Positions 63,873-64,000 of a stretch of DNA of 64,000 nucleotides are shown in pieces. The stretch is from assembly GCF_048551375.1 (NCBI RefSeq), contig NZ_JBLYZJ010000001.1:354339-418338 (forward strand), written 5' to 3'. The notes beneath the pieces were generated by a model. The model did not search any database, had not been told where the DNA came from, and saw only the letters and a program-made list of their open reading frames with translations. This DNA is from Faucicola sp048551375 (GTDB lineage Bacteria; Pseudomonadota; Gammaproteobacteria; Pseudomonadales; Moraxellaceae). The position numbers were made by a program, and so were the translations under genes. Each line of letters begins with the position of its first letter. Within the stretch, counting starts at the first letter, position 1.

Positions 63873-64000
63873 CCTAGTTCTTTTATGAACTTAATCACTG
63901 GTGATAATTATTTAACATAATATACATTATGCGAAGTTTAAAATAGCCTTTTTAAAAAAAGTCAAAAAATAAAAACCACGAAAAACCGAAAAACTATTTA

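Overview
The window looks like ordinary chromosome of a Gram-negative gammaproteobacterium with moderate-to-low GC. I infer a member of the Moraxellaceae (Moraxella/Psychrobacter-like). The inference rests on LPS and outer-membrane genes (lptD, surA), the MurU/AmgK cell-wall recycling pair beside lptD, RecBCD, FabI, and many long polar low-complexity insertions in otherwise conserved proteins. No rRNA, tRNA, CRISPR array, prophage or full insertion sequence was recognised. Species identity cannot be settled from this window.

Layout. 0-6.4 kb: a lipoprotein, an isolated prpF, the bifunctional NAD(P)H-hydrate repair enzyme, a GYF-RDD membrane protein and an L,D-transpeptidase. 6.8-13 kb: prmB and aroC with a PIN-toxin/antitoxin pair between them, then a gene I read as a divergent holD (DNA polymerase III psi), serC and a four-LysM protein. 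13-18.6 kb: a YejA-YejB-YejE peptide importer operon with a zinc-ribbon gene and gloB inside it and no ATPase gene in view. 18.7-25.5 kb: pepN, an mgtC-like gene, a second toxin-antitoxin locus whose PIN toxin is frameshifted, a small uncharacterised gene and uvrB. 25.6-26.8 kb: an overlapping pair of a P-loop kinase and a bacterial Thg1-like protein, a candidate RNA-repair cassette. 26.8-33.8 kb: murU and amgK divergent from lptD-surA. 33.9-42.5 kb: folE, a single-chain type IIG restriction-modification enzyme, fabI, a DUF1275 protein, an M48 protease and two small uncharacterised genes. 42.7-54.4 kb: recC-recB-recD. 54.6-63.8 kb: hpt, roxA, a lipoprotein, a CopD-like protein, an amidase, a fatty acyl-CoA ligase and a ten-repeat Sel1 protein.

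Layered on the genes are several dispersed repeats. Four families of short intergenic palindromes (here A-D) sit mostly between convergent genes or beside operon ends. Family B also occurs twice as a ~69-bp two-hairpin element, like a BIME. A different signal is the 12-mer AATAGCCTAAGC, found six times, always inside genes, on the + strand, and always read as Asn-Ser-Leu-Ser. Three copies fall in recB/recD. It is the least explained structure here and a candidate uptake-type or in-frame inserted repeat. Other signals are a hexanucleotide tract just upstream of the Sel1 gene promoter and an 18-bp dyad over the fabI promoter.

All calls come from reading the sequence and remembered family features. 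No database search was run.
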